64,000 nt of DNA from Sandaracinaceae bacterium. GTDB lineage: Bacteria > Myxococcota_A > Polyangia > Polyangiales > Sandaracinaceae. The stretch lies in the NCBI GenBank assembly GCA_019637095.1, contig JAHBWG010000001.1, positions 1 through 64,000 on the forward strand, in the 5' to 3' direction. The notes under the pieces are model-generated. The model did no database searches. It saw nothing but the letters and a program-made list of their open reading frames with translations, and was not told the origin of the DNA. Below are positions 23,070 through 32,032 of this stretch, in pieces; position 1 is the first letter of the stretch, and every line of letters starts with the position of its first letter. The position numbers were made by a program, and so were the translations under genes.

Positions 23070-24094
23070 AGGCGCTCGTGAAGGCCCGGCGCGAGGTCGG
23101 CATCTGGATGCAGGAGCAGCCCGTCCCCGAGATCGGGCCCAACGACGTCCTCGTCGAGATCGTGAAGACGGCGATCTGCGGGACGGACATCCACATCTAC
23201 AACTGGGACGACTGGTCGCAGCGCACGATCCCGGTCCCGATGATCGCGGGGCACGAGTACGTCGGGCGCATCGCGCAGGTCGGCAGCCACGTGAGCGGGC
23301 TCGCGGTCGGCGACCGCGTGAGCGGCGAGGGCCACATCACCTGCGGCTACTGCCGCAACTGCCGCGGCGGGCGCCGGCACCTGTGCCGCAACACCGTCGG
23401 CGTCGGCGTGAACCGCGCGGGCGCGTTCGCGGAGTACCTCGCGATCCCGGCGGTCAACGCCTACAAGCTGCCCGACTCGATCCCCGACGACGTCGCCGCG
23501 TTCCTCGACCCGCTCGGCAACGCGGTGCACACCGCGCTCTCGTTCGATCTCGTCGGCGAGGACGTGTGCATCACCGGCGCGGGACCGATCGGCATCATGG
23601 CCGTCGCGGTGTGCCGCTTCGTCGGCGCGCGCCACGTGGTCATCACCGACGTGAACCCGTACCGCCTCGAGCTCGCGAAGAAGATGGGCGCCTCGCGCGC
23701 GGTCGACGCGCGCACCGAGTCGCTGAAGGACGTGCAGCGGAGCCTCGGGATGACCGAGGGCTTCGACGTCGGCCTCGAGATGAGCGGCAACGGCGGTGCG
23801 TTCCGCGACCTGCTCCAGAACATGAACCACGGCGGGCGCGTCGCGATCCTCGGCATCCCGCCGAACGACACCGCGATCGACTGGGACCAGGTGATCTTCA
23901 AGGGGCTGGTGCTCAAGGGCATCTACGGCCGCGAGATGTTCGAGACCTGGTACAAGATGACCTCGATGCTCGCGAGCGGGCTCGACGTGACGCCGGTGCT
24001 CACGCACCACTTCCCGATCGACGAGTACCAGGCCGGCTTCGAGGTGATGCGCTCGGGCCAGAGCGGCAAGGTCGTCCTGGACTGGAAGGCGTGA
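23066..24094 (+). CDS. tdh: L-threonine 3-dehydrogenase
   Basis: This 342-residue zinc-dependent medium-chain dehydrogenase oxidises L-threonine to 2-amino-3-ketobutyrate with NAD. The catalytic zinc ligands are in AICGTDIH and AGHEYVG, the structural zinc cluster is [15 protein letters not shown], and the NAD site is [13 protein letters not shown]. The start is a GTG in the overlap GTGA with the kbl stop. Its own stop overlaps the start of the next gene in the same way. kbl-tdh is the classic pair that channels the unstable ketobutyrate to glycine. Confidence 0.97.
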   Translation: MKALVKARREVGIWMQEQPVPEIGPNDVLVEIVKTAICGTDIHIYNWDDWSQRTIPVPMIAGHEYVGRIAQVGSHVSGLAVGDRVSGEGHITCGYCRNCRGGRRHLCRNTVGVGVNRAGAFAEYLAIPAVNAYKLPDSIPDDVAAFLDPLGNAVHTALSFDLVGEDVCITGAGPIGIMAVAVCRFVGARHVVITDVNPYRLELAKKMGASRAVDARTESLKDVQRSLGMTEGFDVGLEMSGNGGAFRDLLQNMNHGGRVAILGIPPNDTAIDWDQVIFKGLVLKGIYGREMFETWYKMTSMLASGLDVTPVLTHHFPIDEYQAGFEVMRSGQSGKVVLDWKA

Positions 24095-25158
24095 GCGCGC
24101 CGCTCGAGGCGCTCGCGACGCCGTGCGCGCTCGTCGATCGCGCGCGGCTCGAGGCGAACTGCGCGCGGTTTCGCGCGCGCGCCGAGGCGCTCGGCGTCGC
24201 GCTGCGCCCGCACCTCAAGACCGCGAAGTCGGTCGACGTCGCGCGGCTCGCGGGGGGCCGCGGGATCGCCGTCTCGACGCTCGAGGAGGCACGCCACTTC
24301 GCGGCGCACGGCATCCGCGACCAGCTCTACGCGGTCGGCGTCACGCCGGACAAGCTCGACGCCGTCGCCGCGATCGACGCGGACGTCGCGGTGCTCACCG
24401 ACGACGTCGAGGTCGCCCGCGCGATCGGCGCGCGCGCGACGCCGGCTTGGATCGAGATCGACGCGGGACAGGGGCGCGGCGGGCTCGCCCCGGACGACCC
24501 GCGCGTCGTCGCGTGCGCGCGCGCGATCGGCGGCGCGCTGCGCGGCGTGCTCACGCACGCGGGCCACAGCTACGCGTGCCGCACGATCGAGGACGTGGCG
24601 CGCGTCGCCGAGGAGGAGCGCGCGGCCGCGGTCGGTGCGGCCGAGCGCGTCCGCGCCGCCGGCCTCGCGTGCCCCGGCGTGAGCGTCGGCTCGACGCCGA
24701 CCCTGGCCCACGCGCGCTCGCTCGAGGGCGTCACCGAGGTGCGCGCCGGCGTCTACGTCTTCTTCGATCGGTTCCAGCACGCGATCGGCTCGTGCGCGCG
24801 CGACGAGCTCGCGCTGAGCGTCCTCGCGAGCGTGGTGTCGCGCCGTGAGGACGCGCTCTGGATCGACGCCGGCACGCTCGCGCTGAGCTCGGAGCGCGCG
24901 ATGGACGACTTCGGCGGCGGCTACGGCGAGGTCACCCGCCCCGACGGCGCGCCCTTCGCGCAGGACCTCCACGTCGACGCGCTCAACCAGGTGCACGGCC
25001 GCGTCGTCGCGCGCGCCGGCGCGCTGCCCGCGCTGCCCGTCGGCGCGCGCGTCCGCGTCTGGCCGAGCCACGCGTGCATCACCGCGGCGATGTACGACCA
25101 CTACGAGGTGATCGAGGGCGGGCGCGCCGTCGCCCGCTGGCCGCGGCTCCGCGGCTAA
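24091..25158 (+). CDS. D-threonine aldolase / D-serine dehydratase-family PLP enzyme
   Basis: This 355-residue protein is of the fold-type III (alanine racemase-like) PLP family. The PLP lysine is in [10 protein letters not shown] near residue 40. The C-terminal metal site is in [15 protein letters not shown]. The His-x-Cys pair there is what zinc-dependent D-serine dehydratases use, whereas D-threonine aldolases usually have His-x-Asp, so dehydratase-type chemistry is somewhat favoured. The start is a GTG overlapping the tdh stop by 4 bp, which makes it the third gene of a tightly coupled operon with kbl and tdh. In that setting it could feed D-threonine into glycine or remove D-serine. It ends 4 bp inside the end of the convergent ABC-F gene. 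Confidence 0.88.
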   Translation: MSAPLEALATPCALVDRARLEANCARFRARAEALGVALRPHLKTAKSVDVARLAGGRGIAVSTLEEARHFAAHGIRDQLYAVGVTPDKLDAVAAIDADVAVLTDDVEVARAIGARATPAWIEIDAGQGRGGLAPDDPRVVACARAIGGALRGVLTHAGHSYACRTIEDVARVAEEERAAAVGAAERVRAAGLACPGVSVGSTPTLAHARSLEGVTEVRAGVYVFFDRFQHAIGSCARDELALSVLASVVSRREDALWIDAGTLALSSERAMDDFGGGYGEVTRPDGAPFAQDLHVDALNQVHGRVVARAGALPALPVGARVRVWPSHACITAAMYDHYEVIEGGRAVARWPRLRG

Positions 25159-26642
25159 CCCCCACCGGGGAGCGTGATCGCGCGGCGCGTGGTCCGCGCG
25201 GCGAGGCGCGCGTCGTGCGTGACGAGCAGGAGCGCGCCGCGATAGGCGGCGAGCGCGTCCTCGAGCCGCTCGATCGATGGAGCGTCGAGGTGGTTGGTCG
25301 GCTCGTCGAGCGCGAGGCAGTACACCCCGCGCGCGAGGCCGCCGGCGAGCAAGACCTTCTGCGCCTCGCCCGGGCTCGGCGCGTCGCTCGCGAGGACGCG
25401 CGCCGGGTCGGCGCCGAGCGCCGCCACGAGCGAGAGCGCGCGACCGCGCGCGGCGGGCGAGAGCGCGCGGAGCCGCTCCACGGCGGCGCGCCGCGCGGCG
25501 ACGTCGAGCTCCTGCGGCACGTGGAGGAGCCGCTCGGGGGCGTGCGGCCAGCGCGCGAGGATCGCGGCGAGCAGCGTCGTCTTGCCCGCCCCGTTCGGCC
25601 CCGCGAGGTGCACGCGATCGTCGCGGCGGAGCTGGAACGTGCGCGCCGGCAAGACGCGCGCGCCGAGGGCGAGCGGCCCGAGCTCGAGGGCGAGCAGCGT
25701 CGAGCACGGCGCGAGCGCGGCGTCGAACGCGAACGCGCCGCCGAGCTCGCGCGTGACGACGGCGTCCCCGAGCACGTCGCGCTGCGCCTCGACGCGGCCG
25801 CGCATCCGCCGCTGATCCTTGGCGTGTTGCTTCTGCGCCTTGGCGGCGCGGCCCTTGCGCCCCGCCTCGCGCGCGTCGGCGTCCTGCGGCGACTTCATCC
25901 GACGGCGCGAGGAGCGCTCGCGCGACGCCGACTCGTGCTCGCGACGGCGCGCGTCGTGCTCGCGCTCGAGCCGTCCGAGCTCGCGCCTCGCCTCGGCGCG
26001 CTCGCGCGCGGCGTGCTCCGTCGCCGCGCGCATGCGGGCGCGCACCTCGGTGTACGTCCCCGCGTGCAGCGCGGCGTGCCCGTCGGCGACCCACACGGTG
26101 CGCGGCGCGAGCGCGTCGAGGAGATCTCGATCGTGCGCGACGAGCACGCCGACCCCGGCGAACCCGCGCAGCATCGCGAGGAGGGTCTCGCGCGCCGCGG
26201 CGTCGAGGTGATTGGTCGGCTCGTCGAGCAAGAGGACTTGCGGCTCCACGTGGAGCGCCGCCGCCACACACCAGCGCTGCCGCTCGCCCGGCGACAGCGT
26301 GGGCCAGCGCTCGAGCGCGTCGGGATCGAGCGACCACCGCGCGCGCCGCCGGATCGCCGCGCGGCTCCAGTCGTCGGCGAGCGCGACGACCTCGGCGGGT
26401 CGCTCGAGGGTGCCCTGCCGCGCGCACACGACGCGAGCGCCTTCGGGTCGCACGCGCACGTGCCCCTCGGTCGGCGCGAGGGTCCCCTCGATCAGCGCGA
26501 GCAGGGTCGACTTGCCGGCACCGTTGGGACCGGCCACCGCGGTCCAGCCGCCGGACAGCTCGAGCGACACGGACGCCAGCACGGGGCACGGGGCGCCGGG
26601 ATACGAGAGCCCGGCCCGATCGAGCACGACGGACGGAGACAC
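25155..26642 (-). CDS. ABC-F family ATPase
   Basis: This protein of about 495 residues has two ABC ATPase domains in one chain and no membrane part. Domain 1 has GPNGAGKSTLL, signature LSPGERQRW and LLLDEPTNHLDA. Domain 2 has GPNGAGKTTLL, signature SPGEAQKV and LALDEPTNHLDAPS. The linker between them is long, charged and Lys/Arg-rich (about 235-290), as in ABC-F proteins that reach into the ribosome. Such proteins act in translation or give resistance to ribosome-targeting antibiotics. The start is a GTG preceded by AGAGG; the open frame extends further upstream but without similarity. It converges with the threonine operon. Confidence 0.9.
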   Translation of the reverse strand: MSPSVVLDRAGLSYPGAPCPVLASVSLELSGGWTAVAGPNGAGKSTLLALIEGTLAPTEGHVRVRPEGARVVCARQGTLERPAEVVALADDWSRAAIRRRARWSLDPDALERWPTLSPGERQRWCVAAALHVEPQVLLLDEPTNHLDAAARETLLAMLRGFAGVGVLVAHDRDLLDALAPRTVWVADGHAALHAGTYTEVRARMRAATEHAARERAEARRELGRLEREHDARRREHESASRERSSRRRMKSPQDADAREAGRKGRAAKAQKQHAKDQRRMRGRVEAQRDVLGDAVVTRELGGAFAFDAALAPCSTLLALELGPLALGARVLPARTFQLRRDDRVHLAGPNGAGKTTLLAAILARWPHAPERLLHVPQELDVAARRAAVERLRALSPAARGRALSLVAALGADPARVLASDAPSPGEAQKVLLAGGLARGVYCLALDEPTNHLDAPSIERLEDALAAYRGALLLVTHDARLAARTTRRAITLPGGG

Positions 26643-26868
26643 GAGGACCTCTTCGCGAGCGAGAGACGAACGACGGCGCGCCCGAGCGGGGAGGCTCGTG
26701 GGGCGCGGGCTTCGATGGCTCAGTGCGAGAGGGTCATGGGAGGCGCCCGGGTGAGCGCCGAGGAGCACTCTGCGCACGGGCACGCGACCCGTCAACCCGT
26801 CACCGAGCGCGAAGCAGATTCCCGCGCGGCGTACCTTCGCGTGGAGGGGCCCGTGCGGCTTTGCGAGC

Positions 26869-28146
26869 TCAGCGCGGCGGGATCGCGCGGACCTCGCGGG
26901 GCGGCAGGCGCGAGCACCCGGGGAGCGGCGCGCCGGCGAGCAGCTCGAAGGTGGCGCGCTCGTCCTCTCCCTGCATCGCGAAGCGGTGCACCGCGCCGCG
27001 CGCGTCCGGCCACCAGAGCTCCGTCCCACGGAAGTCGCCTTGCCCCAACGAGGCGCCGAACGCTTCCGTCCACGGCGCCTCGAGCAACAGCGTCGCGGCG
27101 TCCGAGCCGAGGTGTACGGCGATCACCGCGTCCGGGCGCGAGCCGTCGGGGTCACCCTCCGCGAGCACGGCGACCCATGCGCCGGCGAGCGCGACGAGCG
27201 CGCGCGAGGGCACCCGACCGCTGAAGAGCGAGCTCGCGAGCCGCGTGGACGCGACGGTGACGGGCAGGCCCGGCGGCGCCTCGAGCAGCGCGAGGCCGAC
27301 GCCCGCGCGCTCGGCGGGCTCGCGCGTGAGGTCCCCGACGCACAGCACCGCGACGCGCGCGACGCCGTCGGCGCTCGGCGCGAGCGCGACGACGGCGCCG
27401 CAGCGCTCGAGGCCCGGCAGATCGAGGCGCCGCGCCTCGCCGGTCGTCGTGTCGATCACCGCGACGGCGCCCGACGCGGGCTCGCCGGGGAGCGCGAGCC
27501 CGACGACCGCGCGCGTCGGCGCGCCGCCCTCCTCGACGAGCGCGATCGCGCCCGGCTCCACGGCGCCGGTCGAGAGCGCGCCGAGCGCGTAGGTGAAGAG
27601 GACCCCGCGCTCGCCGTCGTCGACGAGCAGGACGTCTCCGCCGACACCGCCCGGGGCGCGCCGGCGCGAGACGAGCGCGCGCCCGTCGCCGAGGGCCGCG
27701 AGGTCGACGAGCTGCCCTGCGACCTCGGGCGGGCTCGCGTAGGTGACGAGCTCGCCCGCACGCGCGCCGCTCGCCGCGTCGAGGCTCACCGCCGGGCGCG
27801 TGCCGTCGGCGAGCAGCACCGTGAGGACGCCCGGCGCGAGCCGCGACGGAATCGAGCAAGCCGCATTGACGGTCCCCGGGACGCGCGGCAGCGTCGTGTA
27901 GGTGTCGAGCCAGCGCTCGTTCGCGAGCAGGCCCGCGCCGTCGTAGAGCGCGAACGCCGCGTACGTCTGCATGCCCGGCGGATCGGTGAACGTCTCGCCG
28001 CCGGGCATCCCGACGGGGAGCGAGAGGTCCGGTGGCTCGTGCATCCGCACCACCCACGCGGGATCGGCGACCGGCGCGAGGGGATCGCGCGGGCAGGGCG
28101 TCCCGCACGCCGGCAAGATCAACAGGAGCCACAAGGCGCGCCGCAT
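26869..28146 (-). CDS. lipoprotein, possible beta-propeller, divergent from the B12 riboswitch
   Basis: This 425-residue predicted lipoprotein starts at MRRALWLL with lipobox LPAC at residues 11-14. The mature protein has repeated strand-turn-strand segments (GVLTVLLADGTRPAVSLD, DVLLVDDGERGVLFTYALG, GAVAVIDTTTGEARRLDLPG, VARVAVLCVGDL) that look like blades of a propeller. No named family recognised. The gene reads away from the cobalamin riboswitch and its downstream lipoprotein gene; their promoters share the 28147-28234 region, so a common role in ligand capture is possible. A gap of 226 bp without features separates it from the ABC-F gene downstream. Confidence 0.75.
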   Translation of the reverse strand: MRRALWLLLILPACGTPCPRDPLAPVADPAWVVRMHEPPDLSLPVGMPGGETFTDPPGMQTYAAFALYDGAGLLANERWLDTYTTLPRVPGTVNAACSIPSRLAPGVLTVLLADGTRPAVSLDAASGARAGELVTYASPPEVAGQLVDLAALGDGRALVSRRRAPGGVGGDVLLVDDGERGVLFTYALGALSTGAVEPGAIALVEEGGAPTRAVVGLALPGEPASGAVAVIDTTTGEARRLDLPGLERCGAVVALAPSADGVARVAVLCVGDLTREPAERAGVGLALLEAPPGLPVTVASTRLASSLFSGRVPSRALVALAGAWVAVLAEGDPDGSRPDAVIAVHLGSDAATLLLEAPWTEAFGASLGQGDFRGTELWWPDARGAVHRFAMQGEDERATFELLAGAPLPGCSRLPPREVRAIPPR

Positions 28147-28175
28147 CGCCGACGCATCATGGCGGACGCGGGGCG

Positions 28176-28204
28176 TTGACGTCGAGCCGAGGCGAGGGTA
28201 GGAG
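28176..28204 (+). promoter_or_regulatory. probable promoter of the B12-riboswitch transcript
   Basis: TTGACG (28176-28181), a 17-base spacer and TAGGAG (28199-28204) make a sigma-70-like promoter. Transcription would begin near 28211, about 25 bases before the riboswitch P1 stem. The -35 is good and the -10 is weak. Confidence 0.45.
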
Positions 28205-28234
28205 AGCCGCTCGATCCCCTGACAACCTGTAGAT

Positions 28235-28437
28235 GCGCGCGCGGCCCGTCGAGCGATCGACGGGGAGGAGCCCCTCGAGGGGCTTCGAAGAGGGAAGCCG
28301 GTGAGAGACCGGCGCGGCCCCCGCCACTGTGACCGGGGACGGCCCGGGCGAGAACGCCACTGAGGCTCCGCGAGGAGCGTCGGGAAGGCAGCCCGAGGCC
28401 GGAGGATCCGGCAGCCAGGAGACCTGCCGCGCGCGCC
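28235..28437 (+). ncRNA. cobalamin riboswitch
   Basis: The aptamer's conserved parts appear in order. GAAGAGGGAAGCCGGTGAGAG (28278 on) is the AAGGGAA...CCGGTG block, split here only by its usual spacing. CCCCCGCCACTGTGACCGGGG is the four-way core, then come GCCACTG and GGGAAGGC, and last the B12 box AGCCAGGAGACCTGCC (28413-28428). The P1 stem is perfect: GCGCGCGCGG at 28235-28244 pairs with CCGCGCGCGC at 28427-28436. Adenosylcobalamin or a related corrinoid should bind and lower expression of the gene that starts at 28544. Such RNAs usually control B12 uptake or synthesis, or B12-independent isoenzymes. Confidence 0.95.
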
Positions 28438-28508
28438 AGGCGGGCGAGCTCCCCGGGGCGTGGGAGTGTTCCCCGGGGCGCGTCCGTCGCCGCTCGTCCG
28501 CCTCCCGT

Positions 28509-28527
28509 GCTCCGCGGGGAGCGGAGC
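28509..28527 (+). promoter_or_regulatory. hairpin in the riboswitch expression platform
   Basis: GCTCCGC-GGGGA-GCGGAGC is a perfect 7-bp stem immediately before the purine-rich ribosome-binding site GAAGGAAG and ATG 28544. No U-tract follows, so control is more likely at translation than by termination. Two copies of TCCCCGGGGCG between 28450 and 28490 could form alternative pairings. Confidence 0.4.
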
Positions 28528-28543
28528 GAAGGAAGCGACAGCG

Positions 28544-29716
28544 ATGAAGACGACGATGTGGATGCCGAGCGCGTGGCTCGGCGGGCTGCTCTTGGTGTTG
28601 GCCGCGTGCGACGGAGGCGGCGGCGGCGACGCGGGGCCGATGAACGGCGACGCGGGGCCGATGAACGACGACGCGGGGCCGGTGGGCCACGACGCGGGGC
28701 CGATGAACGACGCCGGCCCGCCCCCCGAGTGCGAGCCCGCGTGCGGCGCGGGCGAGATCTGTCTGCGCAGTGTGTGCGTCGCGACGTGTGGCGCGGACGC
28801 GTCGGGCTGGGACGGGGCGCTCGCCGCGGACCTCGCGCCCGTGCGCGTGTTCTGCCGCAGCGCGAGCTCGTTCGGAACGCAGATCGACGGGACCACGACG
28901 ATCGTGCGCGACCTCGTCGCGACGGCGAGCGCGACCGGGACCGATCTGGTCGTGAGCGAGTGGGAGGCCGCCCTCTCGGCCACGCCGACGGCGACGGTGC
29001 TCGCGATGGCGAGCGTCGTGCACGACGCGGAGACGTTCCTCTTCCCCGGCGGCTACGTCGCGGGCGCGCGCGGGGACGTGGTGTTCGGCTACACGCTGAG
29101 CGACGCCGGCTTCAGCGGCGAGATCCTGCACGTGGGCGCTGGCGGCGCCCTCACGCGCCTCGCGGCGCCGGGGAACTTCGACGCCGCGCGCGCCGCCGCG
29201 GGGCGCTTCCTGCTGAACGGCCTCGGGCTCGAGGGCGCCGGTGACGGACAGGCGCTCTACGTGCTCGAGCCGAGCGGACCACGAGCCGCGCGCGTCGTCA
29301 CCGGCGTCGGCAGCTTCAGCGGCGGCGTGGCCCTGGAGTCGGAGTACGTGCTCGTCGGCGGGCTCGACGACTCCTTCGTCGGTCACGTCTACGCGATCGG
29401 CCGCGCGGCGCTCGACGCGGCGGCGGCGGGCGGCGCCCCGATCGCCGACCCGCGCGAGGCGACGCGCGCGGACGGCGGCCCGCTCGGCTCCGCGTTCGCG
29501 CTCGTGCACGGCGCGATCGTGGTCCCGCGCTACGACGCGATGTTCGCGCTCGAGGCGCTCGAGCGCCACCCCGTCCTCGGCTGGTCGGAAGCGGACGGGC
29601 TCGACGTCGGCGTCGCCGCGGATCTCACGAGCGGCGGGACCTTCAGCGCCGCCCACCCCGCCGCTGGAGGCCGCACGCTCCTGCAGTTCGGCGCGGGCTT
29701 GCTCCTCGTCGAGTAG
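28544..29716 (+). CDS. B12-riboswitch-controlled surface lipoprotein (unknown, propeller-like)
   Basis: This 390-residue predicted lipoprotein has signal MKTTMWMPSAWLGGLLLVLA with lipobox LAAC. Then comes a linker with four DAGPMN-type repeats, a small Cys motif (CEPACGAGEICLRSVCVATC) and a domain of about 310 residues. That domain is rich in beta segments (FLFPGGYVAGARGDVVFGYTL, ALYVLEPSGPRAARVVTGVG, YVLVGGLDDSFVGHVYAIG, HGAIVVPRYDAMFAL) and looks like a propeller. It resembles none of BtuB, BtuF or CobW in sequence. Because a cobalamin riboswitch directly precedes it, a role in corrinoid capture at the cell surface, as for the BtuG lipoproteins of Bacteroides, is the leading inference. The start ATG follows GAAGGAAG. 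The next gene begins 32 bp downstream. Confidence 0.85.
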   Translation: MKTTMWMPSAWLGGLLLVLAACDGGGGGDAGPMNGDAGPMNDDAGPVGHDAGPMNDAGPPPECEPACGAGEICLRSVCVATCGADASGWDGALAADLAPVRVFCRSASSFGTQIDGTTTIVRDLVATASATGTDLVVSEWEAALSATPTATVLAMASVVHDAETFLFPGGYVAGARGDVVFGYTLSDAGFSGEILHVGAGGALTRLAAPGNFDAARAAAGRFLLNGLGLEGAGDGQALYVLEPSGPRAARVVTGVGSFSGGVALESEYVLVGGLDDSFVGHVYAIGRAALDAAAAGGAPIADPREATRADGGPLGSAFALVHGAIVVPRYDAMFALEALERHPVLGWSEADGLDVGVAADLTSGGTFSAAHPAAGGRTLLQFGAGLLLVE

Positions 29717-29730
29717 TTGGACGACGAGTT

Positions 29731-29745
29731 GCAGGCTACGCCTGC
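29731..29745 (+). promoter_or_regulatory. hairpin between the riboswitch-controlled gene and the next gene
   Basis: GCAGGC-TAC-GCCTGC is a perfect 6-bp stem that ends three bases before the ATG of the next gene and occupies its ribosome-binding region. It could be a weak terminator or could lower translation of that gene. Confidence 0.3.
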
Positions 29746-29748
29746 TCC

Positions 29749-30552
29749 ATGACGCGGCGACACACTCTGACACTCGCGCTGCTCGTGTGGGCGGCGGGCT
29801 GCAACCTGACGCACTCGGCGGGCACGGACGCCGCCGTCCCCGGGCCCGACGGCGGCGGCGTCTGCTGCCCGCTCGCCGCGAGCGTGACGCCCTGCTCCGT
29901 CGGGCTCGATCCGCTCCCCGGCGGCGGCTGGGCGCCGTCGCTCGACGCGTGCGCCTACACCATCCGCGGCTTCGACGTCGACTTCGCGAGGAGCGTCGAT
30001 GAGCGCGGCTGTCCCGTGTGGCGCGAGACGTCCCGCTGCTGCCTCTGCCCGCCGGACGCGGGGCCGCCGCCGCCGCCGCCTCCGATCGACGCGGGCCCGG
30101 CGCCGTGCGCGGCGCTCTCGTGGACGAGCTGCCTCGCGCGCGCGCCGGACTGCGTGGCGACCTACCACGACGCGTGCTGCTCGTCGTGTGAGCCGGCCGG
30201 AGGCTGCGCGGACTGTACCGACTGGCAGTTCTGGACGTGTCGCGACGCGAGGGACGCCTGCGACGCGGCGCACTGCTCGACGCCCGCGCCCGGCGAGTGC
30301 GCGGGCGCGCGGCCGGGCTGCGAGGGCGCGCGCGTCGTCGGCCCGCGCTCGTGTGACATCCCGGGGTGTGTGCCCGCCGTCGCCGCCGACGGCTTCATGG
30401 ATCCGGTCGAGCCGTGCGTCCTGGTAACCCGCGAGACCTGCCAGGCGCTCTGCTTCGCGCTGCCCCCGAGCTGCCCGGACGGATGGTCCGCGGAGGCCGA
30501 CGGCTCGTGCTGGACGGGGCGCTGCATCCCGATCGACGTCTGCGCGCCTTGA
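29749..30552 (+). CDS. Cys-rich lipoprotein
   Basis: This 267-residue predicted lipoprotein has signal MTRRHTLTLALLVW with lipobox AAGC (C18) and a DAA/PGPDGGG linker. The mature chain has about 34 cysteines arranged in clusters (VCCPLAASVTPC, CCLCPPDAG, CCSSCEPAGGCADC, CDIPGC, CPDGW...CWTGRC) and a proline run in the middle. No known domain recognised; disulfide-bonded and extracellular is likely. It follows the B12-controlled lipoprotein by 32 bp in the same direction and could be on the same riboswitch-controlled transcript, though a hairpin sits in the gap. Confidence 0.75.
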   Translation: MTRRHTLTLALLVWAAGCNLTHSAGTDAAVPGPDGGGVCCPLAASVTPCSVGLDPLPGGGWAPSLDACAYTIRGFDVDFARSVDERGCPVWRETSRCCLCPPDAGPPPPPPPIDAGPAPCAALSWTSCLARAPDCVATYHDACCSSCEPAGGCADCTDWQFWTCRDARDACDAAHCSTPAPGECAGARPGCEGARVVGPRSCDIPGCVPAVAADGFMDPVEPCVLVTRETCQALCFALPPSCPDGWSAEADGSCWTGRCIPIDVCAP

Positions 30553-30609
30553 GCTCCGCGCGAGGGCCGAAAACTTGACGCGCAGAGGGGCGCGGCGTCC
30601 TCTCGACCC

Positions 30610-31899
30610 ATGCGCCGCCGCATCCTCTGGCTCTCCCTCGCGTTCACCGGCCTGAGCGCGCTCGTCGCGATCGGCTGGGGGGGCTACCGCGACCACCGCG
30701 CCGACGAGCTCGTCGAGCGCGCGCGCGCGCGCCTCGAGGCGCCGCTCACGGAGGCCGCCGGCCTCGATCGCATCCAAGCCTCGACCGCCGTGTCGTTGCT
30801 CGAGCGCGCGCAGGAGCTCGGCCGCGAGGACGCCGAGGTCGTCGGTCTGCTCGCCTACGCGCGCGCCCTCGAGGACTATCAGCGCGGCGACCTCGTGCTC
30901 GCCGAGAGCGAGCTGACGAGCGCGTGGCATCGGCTCGGCGATCGCGCGAGCGTGCTCGCGCTGCGCGCCGCGGTCGCGCGCGGCCGCTCGCAGCCCGACG
31001 CCGCGCGCGCCGCGCTGCGCGCCGCGCTCGCCCGCGATCCGGAGCACGTGCACGCGCACCTGCTCGCCGCCGACTTCGCGCTCGACGAAGAGGCGGGACA
31101 GATCGCGCTCGAGCACCTCGACCCGCTGATCGCGCGGGCGCCCGACGTGGCGCCGCTCCACAACCGCCGCGGGCTCGCGCTCGAGATCCTCGGCCGCGCC
31201 GACGCGCTCGAGGCCTACGAGCGCGCGGTCACGCTCGACGAGCGGGCGCACGAGGCGTGGATCAACCTCGGCCGGCTGCACCGCGTCGCCGGGCAGCACC
31301 GCGCCGCGCTCGAGTGCTTCTCGTCCGCGCTGCGCGCCGCCCCGACGAGCCCGGAGGCCACCCTGGGGCGCGGCCTCGCGCGCGCCGCCAACGGGGACGT
31401 GGCCGGCGCGCAGCTCGACTTCGCGCGCGCCGCGGAGCTCGCGCCCAACGACGCGGAGCCGCTCCTCGCGCTCGGCGATCTGCTGCGCGACACCTCGCGC
31501 TACGACGAGGCGGTCGAGACCTACCGGCGCGCGATCGCGCGCGAGGACGCGGACGCGGCGTCGTGGCTCAAGCTCGGCAACGCGCTCGCGCTCCTCGAGG
31601 ACTACCGCGGCGCGGCCGAGGCCTTCCGCGCGGCGCTTCGGCGCGCGCCCGAGCTCGCGGCGGCGCTCAACGGCCTGGGCATCTCGCTCATGCACCTCGG
31701 CGAGCGCGAGCCGGCCATCCGCGCGCTCGACCGCGCCGCCGAGCTCGACGCGGGCGACCCGAACCCCCTGATGAACCTCGCGCTCCTGCACGAGCGCGCC
31801 GGCGACGACGAGGCCGCCCGCGACGCCTGGACGCGCGCGCTCGCGCGCGATCCGCGCTCCGCGATCGCCCGCCGCCGCCTCGCCCGCCTGCGCGGCTGA
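30610..31899 (+). CDS. membrane-anchored TPR protein
   Basis: This 429-residue protein has an N-terminal membrane anchor (about residues 5-22, ILWLSLAFTGLSALVAIGW) and about ten tetratricopeptide repeats (for example AHEAWINLGRLHRVAGQHRAALECFSSAL, DAASWLKLGNALALLEDYRGAAEAFRAAL, PNPLMNLALLHERAGDDEAARDAWTRAL). It is a protein-binding scaffold, probably facing the periplasm. A shortened copy of the last 80 or so bases of this gene is found at 38377-38435, on the far side of a rearranged block. Confidence 0.88.
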   Translation: MRRRILWLSLAFTGLSALVAIGWGGYRDHRADELVERARARLEAPLTEAAGLDRIQASTAVSLLERAQELGREDAEVVGLLAYARALEDYQRGDLVLAESELTSAWHRLGDRASVLALRAAVARGRSQPDAARAALRAALARDPEHVHAHLLAADFALDEEAGQIALEHLDPLIARAPDVAPLHNRRGLALEILGRADALEAYERAVTLDERAHEAWINLGRLHRVAGQHRAALECFSSALRAAPTSPEATLGRGLARAANGDVAGAQLDFARAAELAPNDAEPLLALGDLLRDTSRYDEAVETYRRAIAREDADAASWLKLGNALALLEDYRGAAEAFRAALRRAPELAAALNGLGISLMHLGEREPAIRALDRAAELDAGDPNPLMNLALLHERAGDDEAARDAWTRALARDPRSAIARRRLARLRG

Positions 31900-32032
31900 C
31901 GACCACCGAACCCGCGCAGGCGCTCGAACCGGCGCTCGTCCGGTGAGCGTCGCGCGGCGGCGGCGCGAGCTCGGCTCGACAAGACGGGAGGCGATCCCTC
32001 ATCTTGGAGGCGTCTGGAGCCGAGGAGCCCGA

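Noticed and set aside
23383-24090. Upstream extension of the D-amino-acid enzyme into tdh
   Set aside because: The residues are an Arg-rich shadow of tdh, and the GTG in the GTGA overlap gives the family N-terminus.
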